DNA of 50,304 nucleotides from an uncultured Duncaniella sp. Lineage in GTDB: Bacteria > Bacteroidota > Bacteroidia > Bacteroidales > Muribaculaceae. Where the stretch lies: positions 1 to 50,304 of the forward strand of contig NZ_CAJTMT010000023.1 of the NCBI RefSeq assembly GCF_910577345.1. The letters are read 5' to 3'. The notes below the pieces were generated by a model. It saw only the letters and a list, made by a program, of their open reading frames with translations. It did no database searches and was not told the DNA's origin. Position 1 is the first letter of the stretch. Every line of letters starts with the position of its first letter. The translations under genes and the position numbers were made by a program. This document shows, one piece after another, positions 16,343 through 25,922 of the stretch.

Positions 16343-18205
16343 TTACTTCTTGAGTAATTTTGCGTTGAAGGCGCGGAGGGTGTCGAGGACGTTGCAGCGC
16401 ACATGAACGAAATCGTTGATGCCGATGGCCTTGAGGTCGTCGGTACATGCGGGAGCGCCTGCTACCACAAATTCTGCACGGCCGTCGAGATACTTGAACG
16501 CTGCGGGAGCGAGTTCGGCATATTCGTCGTCGCTCGAGCAGAGTACCACGATGTCAGCACCCTTTTCGAGAGCTGCGTCAACGCCTGCTTCCACGGTGTC
16601 GAAACCGAGGTTGTCGATAATCTCATATCCGGCGCAACCGAAGAAGTTGGTCGAGAACTGCGCACGGGCAAGACGCATTGCGAGGTTGCCGATTGTGAGC
16701 ATGAAGACCTTCGGACGGTTGGAAGCTGCTTCTGTTTCGAGACGGAGCGACTCGAAATCGCTGGCGGCACGCTTGGTGGGAAGACCGGCGGGAGCCTCAC
16801 AGGCATCACCGTGGTTGCCACATGCGCATGAGAGCGAACCCTTGAGTTCGACAATCTTGTCGGCTGCCATTTCGTTGATGTTGGGATACTGGTTGGTACC
16901 GAGAAGGATTTCCTTGCGGCGGGCAACGTCGGTGTGACGCTTTTCAGCGCTTTCGCGGATAGCCTTCTGAACCTTGTCGTCATTGCAGCAAGCGAGGAAA
17001 CCGCCTTCGTCCTCAACTTCGAGGAAGAGTTTCCATGCTTCCTTGGCGATAGCCACGGTGAGGGTCTCTACATAGTAGCTGCCACCGGCGGGGTCGATGA
17101 CCTTGTCGAGATGGCTCTCCTCTTTGAGAAGGAACTGCTGGTTGCGGGCAATGCGCTCCGAGAATTCATCGGGAGTCTTGTAGGGAACATCGAAGGGAGT
17201 GACTGTGATTGAGTCAACGCCTGCGAGTGCTGCCGACATAGCCTCTGTCTGGCTGCGGAGAAGGTTGACGTGTGCGTCGTAGAGAGTCTGGTTGAAGCGC
17301 GAGGTGACGGCGTGGGCCATCATCTTGGCTGCTGCTTCGGATGCACCATACTGCTTCACAATCTGCGCCCAGAGCATACGGGCTGCACGGAACTTGGCAA
17401 GTTCCATGAAGAAGTTGGACGAGACACACATGTTGAACTTGATGCGGTCAGCCACCTCGTCGGCGCTGCGGCCGGCTTCAGTGAGAAGGGTCATCCACTG
17501 TGCGCCCCAAGCGAGAGCATAGCCGAGTTCCTGGAAAATATATGCGCCGGCGTTTCCGAGCATGTCGCTGTCGACAGAGAGGACGCGGAGGTTCTTCACA
17601 TCCTGAGCGGCATCGAGAATTTCGCAAGCCATTGCGGTGAGCTTGTCGGCATCGAATGCCACACCCTTGCGGAGCGGTTTGCGGAAGGGATTGAAGTCGA
17701 TTGAACCCTTGAAGCAGTCAGCGCAGTCGTTGGCTGTCACATAGTCTACGAGAGCCTTGGTGAGGGGAAGCGCTTTCTTGATGCAGCAGGCAAAGTTAAT
17801 CTCGACTTTCGAGAGGTCAATGCCGTTGAGAAGGATTTCGAGGGTTTCTACAGTGGGTTCCTCAATGTGGAATCCGAGGGAGGTCACGCCCTTGGTGAGA
17901 ACGTCGAGAGCCTTCTGATTGGCTTCGGCGGGAGTGTCGGCAATGATTTCCTGACGGGTGAGCCAGTCATTGTCGGTGCGGGTTCCGCGGACGTAGGGGA
18001 ATTCTCCCGGGAGAGAGTTGGTGGTTTTGAAGTCTTCGATGTCCTCCAGACGATACATCGGCTGCACATTGAAGCCTTCGTTGGTGCGCCACACTAATTT
18101 TTTGTCAAAAGGTGCGCCTTTCAGGTCAGCTTCCACCTTAGCTTTCCACTCTGCGGTGGAGATAGGAGGAAACTGTTCAAACAATTTTTCTTTCTTTTCT
18201 GCCAT
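16343..18205 (-). CDS. mutA: Methylmalonyl-CoA mutase, small subunit
   Basis: This 620-residue protein is homologous to the large subunit but lacks the DxHxxG cobalamin motif: the corresponding C-terminal region reads FGCAGYEIIDNLGFDTVEAG without the His ligand. That is the known pattern of the non-catalytic MutA subunit. A Cys/His-containing insert (SLSCACGNHGDACEAPAG, about 470-490) lies between barrel and C-terminal domain; I do not know its role. It is the first gene of the mutA-mutB unit and has a strong consensus promoter (18270-18300). Confidence 0.93.
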   Translation of the reverse strand: MAEKKEKLFEQFPPISTAEWKAKVEADLKGAPFDKKLVWRTNEGFNVQPMYRLEDIEDFKTTNSLPGEFPYVRGTRTDNDWLTRQEIIADTPAEANQKALDVLTKGVTSLGFHIEEPTVETLEILLNGIDLSKVEINFACCIKKALPLTKALVDYVTANDCADCFKGSIDFNPFRKPLRKGVAFDADKLTAMACEILDAAQDVKNLRVLSVDSDMLGNAGAYIFQELGYALAWGAQWMTLLTEAGRSADEVADRIKFNMCVSSNFFMELAKFRAARMLWAQIVKQYGASEAAAKMMAHAVTSRFNQTLYDAHVNLLRSQTEAMSAALAGVDSITVTPFDVPYKTPDEFSERIARNQQFLLKEESHLDKVIDPAGGSYYVETLTVAIAKEAWKLFLEVEDEGGFLACCNDDKVQKAIRESAEKRHTDVARRKEILLGTNQYPNINEMAADKIVELKGSLSCACGNHGDACEAPAGLPTKRAASDFESLRLETEAASNRPKVFMLTIGNLAMRLARAQFSTNFFGCAGYEIIDNLGFDTVEAGVDAALEKGADIVVLCSSDDEYAELAPAAFKYLDGRAEFVVAGAPACTDDLKAIGINDFVHVRCNVLDTLRAFNAKLLKK

Positions 18206-18269
18206 GATAATGGTATTAAATATTCTGTATCAGGTTCAGGTTAACCGATATGTCAGTAAATTTGTAGTG

Positions 18270-18300
18270 CAAAGATAATTGTAAACTTCTTAACAGCAAA
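18270..18300 (-). promoter_or_regulatory. Promoter of mutA-mutB
   Basis: On the minus strand TTTG (18297-18300) is followed after 19 nt by TATCTTTG (18270-18277), an exact match to the Bacteroidetes consensus, about 65 nt before the mutA start. Confidence 0.8.
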
Positions 18301-18310
18301 GAAAATAACA

Positions 18311-18337
18311 AGAAAAAAGCGCCTCTAAGGGCGCTTT
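18311..18337 (-). terminator. Intrinsic terminator of the threonine operon
   Basis: Stem 18316-18323 against 18330-18337 (AAAGCGCC/GGCGCTTT) with a 6-nt loop. On the minus strand it is followed by a T-run. It lies just downstream of thrC. Confidence 0.8.
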
Positions 18338-18370
18338 AGTTGGAAGAAATGACTTTATTCAGGCGATTAT

Positions 18371-19675
18371 TTATCTGCCCATCAGATAGGCTTTGAAGTC
18401 AGCGAAGTCGGCGGTCATTGGGGTGGATTGTTTGCGTCCTTGCATGAAGGCGGCGAGGCGGTCGGGGATGGCGACTTCTGCTGAGAGGGCTGATTCGACT
18501 GTTTCTTTGAATTTGGCGGGATGGGCTGTTTCGAGGAATACTCCTGTCTCTCCTTCGCGCAGGCCTTCCTTGAGGGCGCGGTAGCCGCAGGCTCCGTGAG
18601 GGTCAAGGATGTAGCCGGTGTGGCGGTAGCAGTCAAGCATTGTCTCGCGAATCCGGCTGTCGGTGTAGGTGGCACCGCTAATCAGTGACGTGATGCGTTC
18701 GTGGGAGTTGCCGTAGAGGTCAAGGATGCGGGCGAAGTTGCTCGGGTCGCCGACATCCATCGCATTGGCTATGGTCTGGACACTCGCCTTGGGGCTGTAG
18801 ACACCGGAAAGCAGATAATTGTAGAAAATATCGTTGGCATTGTTGGCTGCGATGAAGCGTTTGACGGGCAGACCCATGCGGTGGGCGAAAAGTCCGGCAG
18901 TGATGTTGCCGAAATTTCCACTGGGTACGCTGATGACCAACTCATCGGCCTTGCCGAGTGCTTTCATCCGTGCGTAGGCGTTGAAATAGTAGAATGCCTG
19001 CGGAAGGAAGCGGGCGACGTTGATTGAATTGGCGGAGGTGAGGACCATCTTATTGCAAAGTTCCTCGTCCATGAATGCGCTCTTTACGAGACGCTGGCAG
19101 TCGTCAAACACACCGTCGACCTCAACGGCGGTGATGTTGCGTCCGAGGGTGGTGAACTGACATTCCTGAATCGGGCTTACTTTGCCTTTGGGGTAGAGGA
19201 CATAGACGTGGATGCCGTCGACACCGAGGAAGCCGTTGGCAACGGCCGAGCCTGTGTCGCCGCTCGTGGCGACAAGCACATTGACCTCGCGGGAATCATC
19301 GCGTTTTCTGATGAAATATTGAAGCAGACGGGCCATGAAGCGGGCGCCGACATCTTTGAAAGCGAGGGTAGGGCCGTGGAAAAGTTCGAGGCTGTAGATG
19401 TCAGGTTCGACTTCCGCAACAGGGCAGTCGAAGGCGAGTGTGTCGCAGACAATCCGGTCGAGGTCTTCCTTGGGTATGTCGTCACCGAAAAATGCTTCGG
19501 CCACGCGGCAGGCTATTTCATGGAAGGAAAGGGTGTCGATTGTGTCGAAAAATTCTTTTGGGAGAGCTTTGATATGTTCGGGCATATATAGACCACGGTC
19601 CGAAGCGAGACCTTTGACGACGGCCTCTTCGAGTGTGGCTTCGGGAGCCTGGCGGTTGGTGCTGTAGTAGTTCAT
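18371..19675 (-). CDS. thrC: Threonine synthase
   Basis: Threonine synthase converts O-phosphohomoserine to threonine with PLP. The 434-residue protein starts MNYYSTNRQAPEATLEEAVVKGLASDRGLYMPE. It has the PLP-lysine motif GPTLAFKDVGARF (about residue 112) and the phosphate-binding SGDTGSAVANGF loop, as in the ThrC type of E. coli. It is the last gene of the operon thrA-apgM-like-thrC. The 43-bp spacer separating it from the preceding gene is largely a 7-bp tandem repeat. Confidence 0.96.
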   Translation of the reverse strand: MNYYSTNRQAPEATLEEAVVKGLASDRGLYMPEHIKALPKEFFDTIDTLSFHEIACRVAEAFFGDDIPKEDLDRIVCDTLAFDCPVAEVEPDIYSLELFHGPTLAFKDVGARFMARLLQYFIRKRDDSREVNVLVATSGDTGSAVANGFLGVDGIHVYVLYPKGKVSPIQECQFTTLGRNITAVEVDGVFDDCQRLVKSAFMDEELCNKMVLTSANSINVARFLPQAFYYFNAYARMKALGKADELVISVPSGNFGNITAGLFAHRMGLPVKRFIAANNANDIFYNYLLSGVYSPKASVQTIANAMDVGDPSNFARILDLYGNSHERITSLISGATYTDSRIRETMLDCYRHTGYILDPHGACGYRALKEGLREGETGVFLETAHPAKFKETVESALSAEVAIPDRLAAFMQGRKQSTPMTADFADFKAYLMGR

Positions 19676-19681
19676 TTTTTT

Positions 19682-19715
19682 TGAGTATAGAGTGTAGAGT
19701 GTAGAGTGTAGAGTG
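19682..19715. repeat. Heptamer tandem repeat (GAGTGTA) upstream of thrC
   Basis: Five successive 7-bp units (GAGTATA, three GAGTGTA, GAGTGGG) fill most of the 43-bp spacer between the apgM-like gene and thrC. The unit is the same family as the array upstream of rpsB. Confidence 0.8.
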
Positions 19716-19718
19716 GGG

Positions 19719-20957
19719 TTATTCGCTCATGAATTCTTTCATGAACTGCTGGAGGCGGAGGGTGCCGTAGGAGCCTTGGGCGCAGCTTGCTTCATCGTAG
19801 GTGAGGACTGCGTCGGGGGTGCCATCGGGGGTGTAGATGACGAAGGGGACAGGTTCGGCGATATGGATGCGCTTCTCCACGGGGGTGGCATGGTCGGGGA
19901 GGAGGGCAATCCTCACGGGTTCGTCCCATGTCGAGAGTTCGCGGAGAATGGGGGCGACTACGCGATTGTCGAGATACTCTATCGCGCGGGTCTTAAGCTC
20001 GATGTCGCCGTCATGACCCGCTTCATCGGTGGCTTCGAGATGGAGGAACACAAAGTCATCGGTGCGCAGAGCGTCTATAGCGGCTTGGGTTTTCCCTTCA
20101 TAGTTAGTGTCGGCGAGACCGGTCATTCCGGGTACAACTATTGTGCGCAATCCCGCGTAGTGGCCGATGCCACGGATGAGGTCGACTGCTGAAATCACTG
20201 CCCCGGTCTTGATTGCAGGATACATCTGCTGCAAAGTCAACATGCGCGGACGGTAGCCGGGACTCCAGGGCCAGATTGAGTTGGCGGTAAGCCTGCCCTC
20301 TGCCTTACGCTTCATGTTTATCGGATGGTCGGCGAGAAGTTGCTGCGAACGGAGGATGAGGTCGTTGAGCAGTTCCGCTGTTTCCTCGGCAGTCATGCGG
20401 CCATCTTCGGCCGGAGCATCTGCATCCGGAGTGATGAGCAGCGGTCGCCACTGTTTGCCCGGGTTATCATGTGGCGGAGCGCAGGTGATGTGCTTGTTTC
20501 CACCTTTGACGACAAGGAGATGACGGTATTGGATGCCGGGAATGAACTTCACACGTTCGTTGCCGAGATGCTTGTCGAGATATTCTATGAGTTCCGTTCC
20601 CTCTTCGGTTGTGAGGTGGCCGCCGTGGTGATTGGCGATTTCTCCTCCTTTACCGAGAGTGATGATATTGCAGCGCATGGCCATATCCTCAGGATTCATC
20701 TCGTAGCCGATGCTTGCGGCTTCGAGCGGTCCGCGGCCTTCGTAGACCTCATTGAGGTCATAGCCGAGGATGGCTGTATTGGCAACTTCGCTTCCGGGGG
20801 CGAAACCTTCTGGGACGGTCACGAGCAGACCGCAGCGACCTTCGGCTGCAAGACGGTCAAGAGCGGGTGTGGAGGCATACTGCAGTGGCGTTTTGCCACC
20901 CAGTGAGGCGATGGAATGGTCCGACATTCCATCGCCAAGGATGATAAGATGTTTCAT
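19719..20957 (-). CDS. ApgM-like phosphoglycerate mutase-family protein, putative homoserine kinase
   Basis: This 412-residue protein belongs to the alkaline-phosphatase-superfamily branch that includes archaeal cofactor-independent phosphoglycerate mutase. The start KHLIILGDGMSDHSIASLGGKTPLQ holds the first metal Asp. HLEATDEAGHDGD supplies further metal ligands, and LPDHATPVEKRIH the last Asp/His pair. It lies between thrA and thrC, 15 bp after thrA, and no classical GHMP-type thrB is present. A subfamily with this gene context has long been proposed to be a replacement homoserine kinase. Assignment as the missing ThrB is therefore inference from context plus family knowledge; a mutase activity remains possible. 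Confidence 0.82.
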   Translation of the reverse strand: MKHLIILGDGMSDHSIASLGGKTPLQYASTPALDRLAAEGRCGLLVTVPEGFAPGSEVANTAILGYDLNEVYEGRGPLEAASIGYEMNPEDMAMRCNIITLGKGGEIANHHGGHLTTEEGTELIEYLDKHLGNERVKFIPGIQYRHLLVVKGGNKHITCAPPHDNPGKQWRPLLITPDADAPAEDGRMTAEETAELLNDLILRSQQLLADHPINMKRKAEGRLTANSIWPWSPGYRPRMLTLQQMYPAIKTGAVISAVDLIRGIGHYAGLRTIVVPGMTGLADTNYEGKTQAAIDALRTDDFVFLHLEATDEAGHDGDIELKTRAIEYLDNRVVAPILRELSTWDEPVRIALLPDHATPVEKRIHIAEPVPFVIYTPDGTPDAVLTYDEASCAQGSYGTLRLQQFMKEFMSE

Positions 20958-20972
20958 GATGTGAGCCTCCTC

Positions 20973-23405
20973 TTAGTTGTTGACCGACGACATGATGTTG
21001 GCAAACACGCCTGCGGCGGTGACCTCCGCTCCTGCACCGTAGCCCTGGATGAGCATCGGGTATTCGCGGTAGCGTTCGGTGGTGAGAAGGACGATATTGT
21101 TGGAGCCTTCGAGTCCGTAGAAGGGGTGACGGCTGTCGACAGCCTCCAGTCCTACGCTCATACGGCCTTTCTCCATGCGGGCAACGAAGCGCCAGCGTTT
21201 CCCTTCGGCTTCAAGCACCTTGCGGCGCTCCTCGAAATCTGCGTCCAGTTCGGGCAGACGTTTCCAGAAATCTTCGAGTGAACCCTCGAATAGTTCCGCA
21301 GGGATAAAGAGATGTTTCTCGACTTCTTCCTGCTCGGCTTTGTAGCCCGCCTCGCGGGTGAGGATGACGAGTTTGCGAATCACGTCCTGACCGCTGAGGT
21401 CGATGCGTGGATCCGGTTCGCTGTAGCCCATCTCCTTGGCCAGACGGACTGTCTCCGAGAAGGGGATGTCGGCCGAGATGGCGTTGAAGATGAAATTGAG
21501 CGTACCGCTGAGGACGGCTTCGATTTTCAGGATGCGGTCGCCCGACGAGATGAGGTCGTTGATGGTGCCGATGATTGGCAGACCTGCGCCAACGTTGGTC
21601 TCGAAGAGGAATTTCACACCACGGCTGAGGGCAGTATCCTTCAGGCTGCGGTATGTCTCGTAGCTGCTTGACGCTGCGACCTTGTTGGCGGCGACGACCG
21701 ATATATTGTGGTTGAGGAATGTCTGGTAGAGTCCGGCCACCTCGTGGCTTGCGGTACAGTCGACGAACACGCTGTTGAAGATGTTCATTCCGACTACTTC
21801 TTCGCAGAGGCGTTCGGGCGAACTTTCAGGACTTGCCGCAAGCTGCTCGCGGTAGCTTGAAAGGTCAATTCCGGTGCGGGAGAAGATGGCGTGGCGGCTC
21901 GACGCGATGCCGACGACGTTGAGTTTCAAGCGGTGGGTGCGGCGCAGTTTCTCCTGCTGGCTGCGTATCTGCTCGATGAGCATTCCGCCGACAGTGCCTA
22001 TGCCGCAGATGAAGAGGTTGAGTTCCTTGTATTCGCTGAGGAAGAAAGAGTCGTGGATGACGTTGAGCGACTTGCGCAGATAGTCGCCGTGGACGGCGAA
22101 CGATATGTTGGTCTCGCTCGCACCCTGCGCACAGGCTATGACGCTGATGCCGCTGCGTCCGAGGGTCCCGAAAAGCTTTCCGGCTATGCCGGGGGTGTGC
22201 TTCATGTTCTCGCCGACGATTGCGACTGTTGCAAGGCCGCTCTCGGCGTGCATGGGGAACATGGCTCCCTCCTCGATTTCCTTTGCAAATTCATGGTTGA
22301 GCACACGGATGGCTTCTTCGGCATCCTCGTCGCGCACACCGATGGAGGTCGAGTTTTCCGACGATGCCTGGCTGACCATGAAGACCGATATGCCATTGTC
22401 GGCAAGCGCGGTGAAGATTCGGCGGTTGACACCGATGACGCCGACCATCGAGAGGCCGGTGACGGTTATGAGTGAGGTCCCGTTGATGCTTGAGATACCC
22501 TTGATGGGTTTGCGGTCATCCTCGACATCGTTGCGGATGACAGTCCCCGGAGCGGAGGGATTGAAGGTGTTTTTGACGCGGATGGGGATATTCTTGACGC
22601 AGACGGGATATATTGTCGGGGGATAGATGACCTTTGCACCGAAGTTGCACAGCTCCATTGCTTCGACATAGCTAAGGGAGTTGATTGTGTAGGCGGTCGG
22701 GATTACGCGCGGGTCGGCGGTCATGAAGCCGTCCACGTCGGTCCAGATTTCGAGGGCCTCGGCATCGAGCGCGGCGGCGATGATTGATGCGGTGTAGTCG
22801 CTGCCTCCGCGTCCGAGATTGGTCACCTCGCCGGAATGTTTGTCAGTGCTGATGAAGCCGGGGACCACGTGGATGCGTTCGCCGAGGACTTCGGGGCGGA
22901 ACTCCTCGACAACAAGCGAACGGGTCAGTTCACTGTCGAGGACGGGGCGACCGTGTTTGCGTTCGGTCTTGATGAATGCGCGCGAGTCGTGGAGCATACT
23001 TCCGCTTATCAGGCGGGCGACGATGCGGCTGCTGAGGCGTTCGCCATAGCTGACGATTGCCGCCTGGGTCTTTGGACTTAGGTCACGGATGAGGTAGACA
23101 CCCTGATAGATTGATGACAGTTCGGCGAGGAGTGTGTCGGTTTCTTTCAGAAGTTCCCCGGTCCTGTCGGTAATCACTCCGGCGATTATATCGTGATGAC
23201 GTGTGACTATGCTTTCGAAAAGTTCCCGGTAGTCTTCATTGCCGTCGGCGGCTGTCCGGGCTGTCTTGATTAGAAGGTCTGTCACGCCTCCGAGGGCGCT
23301 CACTACAACTATGGTCGGTTTTGATTGACCTTCGACGATTTCCTTAAGATTAAGGAGACTGTTTACGGAACCTACGGATGTCCCGCCAAATTTTAATACT
23401 TTCAT
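20973..23405 (-). CDS. thrA: Bifunctional aspartate kinase / homoserine dehydrogenase
   Basis: This 810-residue fusion carries out the first and third steps from aspartate to homoserine. The aspartate kinase domain (about 1-290) begins with KFGGTSVGS and includes GRGGSDYTASIIAAAL. Tandem ACT regulatory domains follow (about 310-455, with ITVTGLSMVGVIGVNRRIF and VAIVGENMKHTPGIAGKLF). The homoserine dehydrogenase domain (about 460-810) contains NLFICGIGTVGGML for NAD(P) binding and FETNVGAGLPIIGTINDLI. It heads the three-gene threonine operon. Feedback control through the ACT domains is expected. I see no Thr-rich leader peptide upstream. Confidence 0.96.
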   Translation of the reverse strand: MKVLKFGGTSVGSVNSLLNLKEIVEGQSKPTIVVVSALGGVTDLLIKTARTAADGNEDYRELFESIVTRHHDIIAGVITDRTGELLKETDTLLAELSSIYQGVYLIRDLSPKTQAAIVSYGERLSSRIVARLISGSMLHDSRAFIKTERKHGRPVLDSELTRSLVVEEFRPEVLGERIHVVPGFISTDKHSGEVTNLGRGGSDYTASIIAAALDAEALEIWTDVDGFMTADPRVIPTAYTINSLSYVEAMELCNFGAKVIYPPTIYPVCVKNIPIRVKNTFNPSAPGTVIRNDVEDDRKPIKGISSINGTSLITVTGLSMVGVIGVNRRIFTALADNGISVFMVSQASSENSTSIGVRDEDAEEAIRVLNHEFAKEIEEGAMFPMHAESGLATVAIVGENMKHTPGIAGKLFGTLGRSGISVIACAQGASETNISFAVHGDYLRKSLNVIHDSFFLSEYKELNLFICGIGTVGGMLIEQIRSQQEKLRRTHRLKLNVVGIASSRHAIFSRTGIDLSSYREQLAASPESSPERLCEEVVGMNIFNSVFVDCTASHEVAGLYQTFLNHNISVVAANKVAASSSYETYRSLKDTALSRGVKFLFETNVGAGLPIIGTINDLISSGDRILKIEAVLSGTLNFIFNAISADIPFSETVRLAKEMGYSEPDPRIDLSGQDVIRKLVILTREAGYKAEQEEVEKHLFIPAELFEGSLEDFWKRLPELDADFEERRKVLEAEGKRWRFVARMEKGRMSVGLEAVDSRHPFYGLEGSNNIVLLTTERYREYPMLIQGYGAGAEVTAAGVFANIMSSVNN

Positions 23406-23689
23406 TTTGTGGGTTGAAAAAATTTTTTGCCGTTTCCGCTTTCAGGGTCTGCAGACCATTCATTCCGGTAGCGGCGACGTAACTTTACAAACAGTTGTTT
23501 AATTTTGGGGCAAAATTAAGCAAATTTATTCGTCCAAACCAATGTTTTTGTTGAAAATGTTAAGAGAAACGTGAAATGGGACATCCTGCGCCGACGGGAA
23601 AACGCATGATGAAGAGTGCTTTTCCACCTTTGAAGACAGAAATGTCGGGGAATTTTCGTAAATTTGCAACCTAAAAGTAGAAATTCATT
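23406..23689. promoter_or_regulatory. Divergent thrA/prfA intergenic region
   Basis: Candidate -7 boxes for thrA on the minus strand are TAATTTTG (23511-23518) and TAAATTTG (23521-23528), but neither has a -33 TTTG at the usual distance. For prfA, TAAATTTG at 23659-23666 lies 23 nt before the ATG. A TTTG at 23629-23632 is 26 nt upstream, too far for the consensus. No attenuator or gene is seen. Confidence 0.4.
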
Positions 23690-24799
23690 ATGGCAGAAAA
23701 CACCCTCTTGTCACGTCTGGACGGTATCGAGGCCCGCTTCGAGGAAGTGGGCACGCTGATTACCGACCCTTCCGTGATTCAGGATATGAAACGCTACGTC
23801 CGTCTGACCAAGGAATACAAGGACCTTGAGAAACTTACGGCAGTGACACGTCAGTACCGTTCGCTCCTCGGCAATATCGACGAGGCGCGCGAGGTGCTTG
23901 CATCCGAAAATGACCCTGAACTCCGCGATATGGCCAAGGAGGAACTCGACGAGGCTACCTCGGCTCTTCCCGGACTCGAAGAGGAAATCAAACTGCTGCT
24001 CATTCCGGCCGACCCTGAGGATGGGAAGAATGCAATCGTTGAAATCCGTGGTGGCACGGGTGGCGATGAGGCGGCAATCTTCGCAGGTGACCTATATAAG
24101 ATGTATGTCAAGTATTGCGAGTCGAAAGGCTGGAATGTCGCTGTCACCAGTTTCAGCGAGGGCGCAGCCGGAGGTTTCAAGGAAATCGTTATGGCTGTGA
24201 CAGGCGAGAATGTCTATGGCACGATGAAATATGAGAGCGGTGTCCACCGTGTGCAGCGTGTCCCCGCAACGGAGACGCAGGGCCGAGTCCACACCTCTGC
24301 TGCCACAGTCGCAGTGCTTCCGGAAGCCGAGGCGTTTGACGTTGAGATTAACGAAGGTGAAATCAAATGGGACACTTTCCGTTCGGGCGGTGCCGGCGGT
24401 CAGAACGTCAACAAGGTCGAGTCGGGTGTGCGTCTGCGCTATCTCTGGCGCAATCCCAACACCGGCGAGACTGAGGAGATTCTCATCGAGTGTACGGAGA
24501 CCCGCGACCAGCCCAAGAACAAGGAGCGCGCGTTGAGCCGCCTGCGCACCTTTATATATGACAAGGAGCATCAGAAGTATATCGACGACATAGCCTCGCG
24601 CCGCAAGACCCTTGTTTCGACAGGCGACCGATCGGCCAAAATCCGTACCTACAACTATCCGCAGGGACGAATCACCGACCACCGAATCAACTATACCATA
24701 TATAATCTGCAGGCCTTCATGGACGGCGACATCCAGGATGTGATTGACCAACTCACCATCGCCGAGAACGCCGAGAAGCTGAAAGCCGCAGAACTTTAA
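23690..24799 (+). CDS. prfA: Peptide chain release factor 1
   Basis: RF1 terminates translation at UAA and UAG. The 369-residue protein has the stop-codon-recognition tripeptide PAT in RVPATETQGRVHTSA, which separates RF1 from RF2 (SPF). It also has the peptidyl-hydrolysis GGQ motif in SGGAGGQNVNKVESGVRL (about 245). Length is normal. It is followed by pyrF after 46 bp on the same strand. Confidence 0.96.
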   Translation: MAENTLLSRLDGIEARFEEVGTLITDPSVIQDMKRYVRLTKEYKDLEKLTAVTRQYRSLLGNIDEAREVLASENDPELRDMAKEELDEATSALPGLEEEIKLLLIPADPEDGKNAIVEIRGGTGGDEAAIFAGDLYKMYVKYCESKGWNVAVTSFSEGAAGGFKEIVMAVTGENVYGTMKYESGVHRVQRVPATETQGRVHTSAATVAVLPEAEAFDVEINEGEIKWDTFRSGGAGGQNVNKVESGVRLRYLWRNPNTGETEEILIECTETRDQPKNKERALSRLRTFIYDKEHQKYIDDIASRRKTLVSTGDRSAKIRTYNYPQGRITDHRINYTIYNLQAFMDGDIQDVIDQLTIAENAEKLKAAEL

Positions 24800-24845
24800 T
24801 CCCCCCAACACACATTTCAGAGACAAAATAATAGCAATAAATAAT

Positions 24846-25676
24846 ATGAATCGCCAGCAAATCATTGAACAGATCAAGAAGAAAGGTTCGTTTCTTTGTG
24901 TAGGTCTCGACACTGACATCAAGAAGGTGCCGCAGCATCTTCTCAACGAGGAAGATCCCATCTTCGCATTCAACAAGGCCATCATTGATGCCACAGCTCC
25001 CTACTGTGTGGCCTACAAGCCCAACACAGCTTTCTATGAGAGCCTTGGCACTGACGGATGGAAGTCGCTCGACCGCACCGTCAAGTATCTCCGCGAGAAT
25101 TATCCCGATCAGCTCATCATCGCTGACGCAAAGCGTGGTGACATCGGTAACACATCGTCGCTTTACGCGCGCGCGTTCTTTGAAAATATGGGTGTCGATG
25201 CCATCACTGTCGCTCCCTATATGGGCTTCGACAGCGTGAAGCCTTTCATGGAATATGAGGGAAAATGGGTGATTCTGCTTGCGCTCACATCCAACCCCGG
25301 AAGCCATGATTTCCAGTTCCGTACCGACATGACCGGCACCCGCCTCTTCGAGCAGGTTCTCGAAACCGCACAGAAGTGGGGAAGCCCGGAGAATCTCATG
25401 TTTGTCGTCGGCGCTACCCAGGGCGCGATGTTTGCCGAAGTGCGCCGTGTGGCTCCACAGAGCTTCCTCCTCGTTCCCGGTGTGGGCGCGCAGGGTGGCA
25501 GTCTTGAGGAAGTTGCCAAGTGGGGCATGACCCATGAGTGCGGTCTTCTTGTCAACTCATCGCGCGGCATCATCTATGCGTCAAACGGCGAGGACTTTGC
25601 TGAAGCAGCCGCTGCGGAAGCCCGCAAGCTTCGCGACCACATGACCATCCTCCTTTCAACCTACGGAGTGATCTGA
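24846..25676 (+). CDS. pyrF: Orotidine 5'-phosphate decarboxylase
   Basis: PyrF catalyses the last step of UMP synthesis. The 276-residue protein has the catalytic Lys/Asp array in IIADAKRGDIGNT (about 96-108). Its length and the surrounding GLDTDIKKVP and VPGVGAQGG motifs fit the longer type 2 OMP decarboxylases common in Bacteroidetes and actinobacteria. It is probably co-transcribed with prfA. Confidence 0.95.
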   Translation: MNRQQIIEQIKKKGSFLCVGLDTDIKKVPQHLLNEEDPIFAFNKAIIDATAPYCVAYKPNTAFYESLGTDGWKSLDRTVKYLRENYPDQLIIADAKRGDIGNTSSLYARAFFENMGVDAITVAPYMGFDSVKPFMEYEGKWVILLALTSNPGSHDFQFRTDMTGTRLFEQVLETAQKWGSPENLMFVVGATQGAMFAEVRRVAPQSFLLVPGVGAQGGSLEEVAKWGMTHECGLLVNSSRGIIYASNGEDFAEAAAAEARKLRDHMTILLSTYGVI

Positions 25677-25711
25677 TAAGGGGCGTCTTATCCCTGTAAA
25701 AATAACAGTTC

Positions 25712-25765
25712 ACGGCACTTGGTTCTTGTCAGATGACATTGAATCAGGTGCCGTTTCATTTTTAG
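25712..25765 (+). terminator. Probable terminator downstream of pyrF
   Basis: ACGGCAC (25712-25718) pairs with GTGCCGT (25748-25754) across a 29-nt loop that may pair further internally. A TTCATTTTT run follows. The long loop lowers confidence. Confidence 0.5.
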
Positions 25766-25891
25766 TGTGCTAACCGGGCCGGTGTTTGCAGATTTGAGTC
25801 AGTCTTCTCCGGAGTCATCGCCATAATTTCAGTATTTGATGTTAAAATCTGACTTTTTTAGTTATTTCATGTCGGGATGGAGGCGGCGTTT

Positions 25892-25922
25892 TTTGAAAGT
25901 TGGCGTAAAAAAACTATATTTG
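25892..25922 (+). promoter_or_regulatory. Promoter of the first pectate-lyase gene
   Basis: TTTG (25892-25895), 19 nt, then TATATTTG (25915-25922) matches the Bacteroidetes consensus exactly. It predicts an untranslated leader of about 105 nt. The rest of the 356-bp gap between pyrF and this gene holds only the pyrF terminator. Confidence 0.8.
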
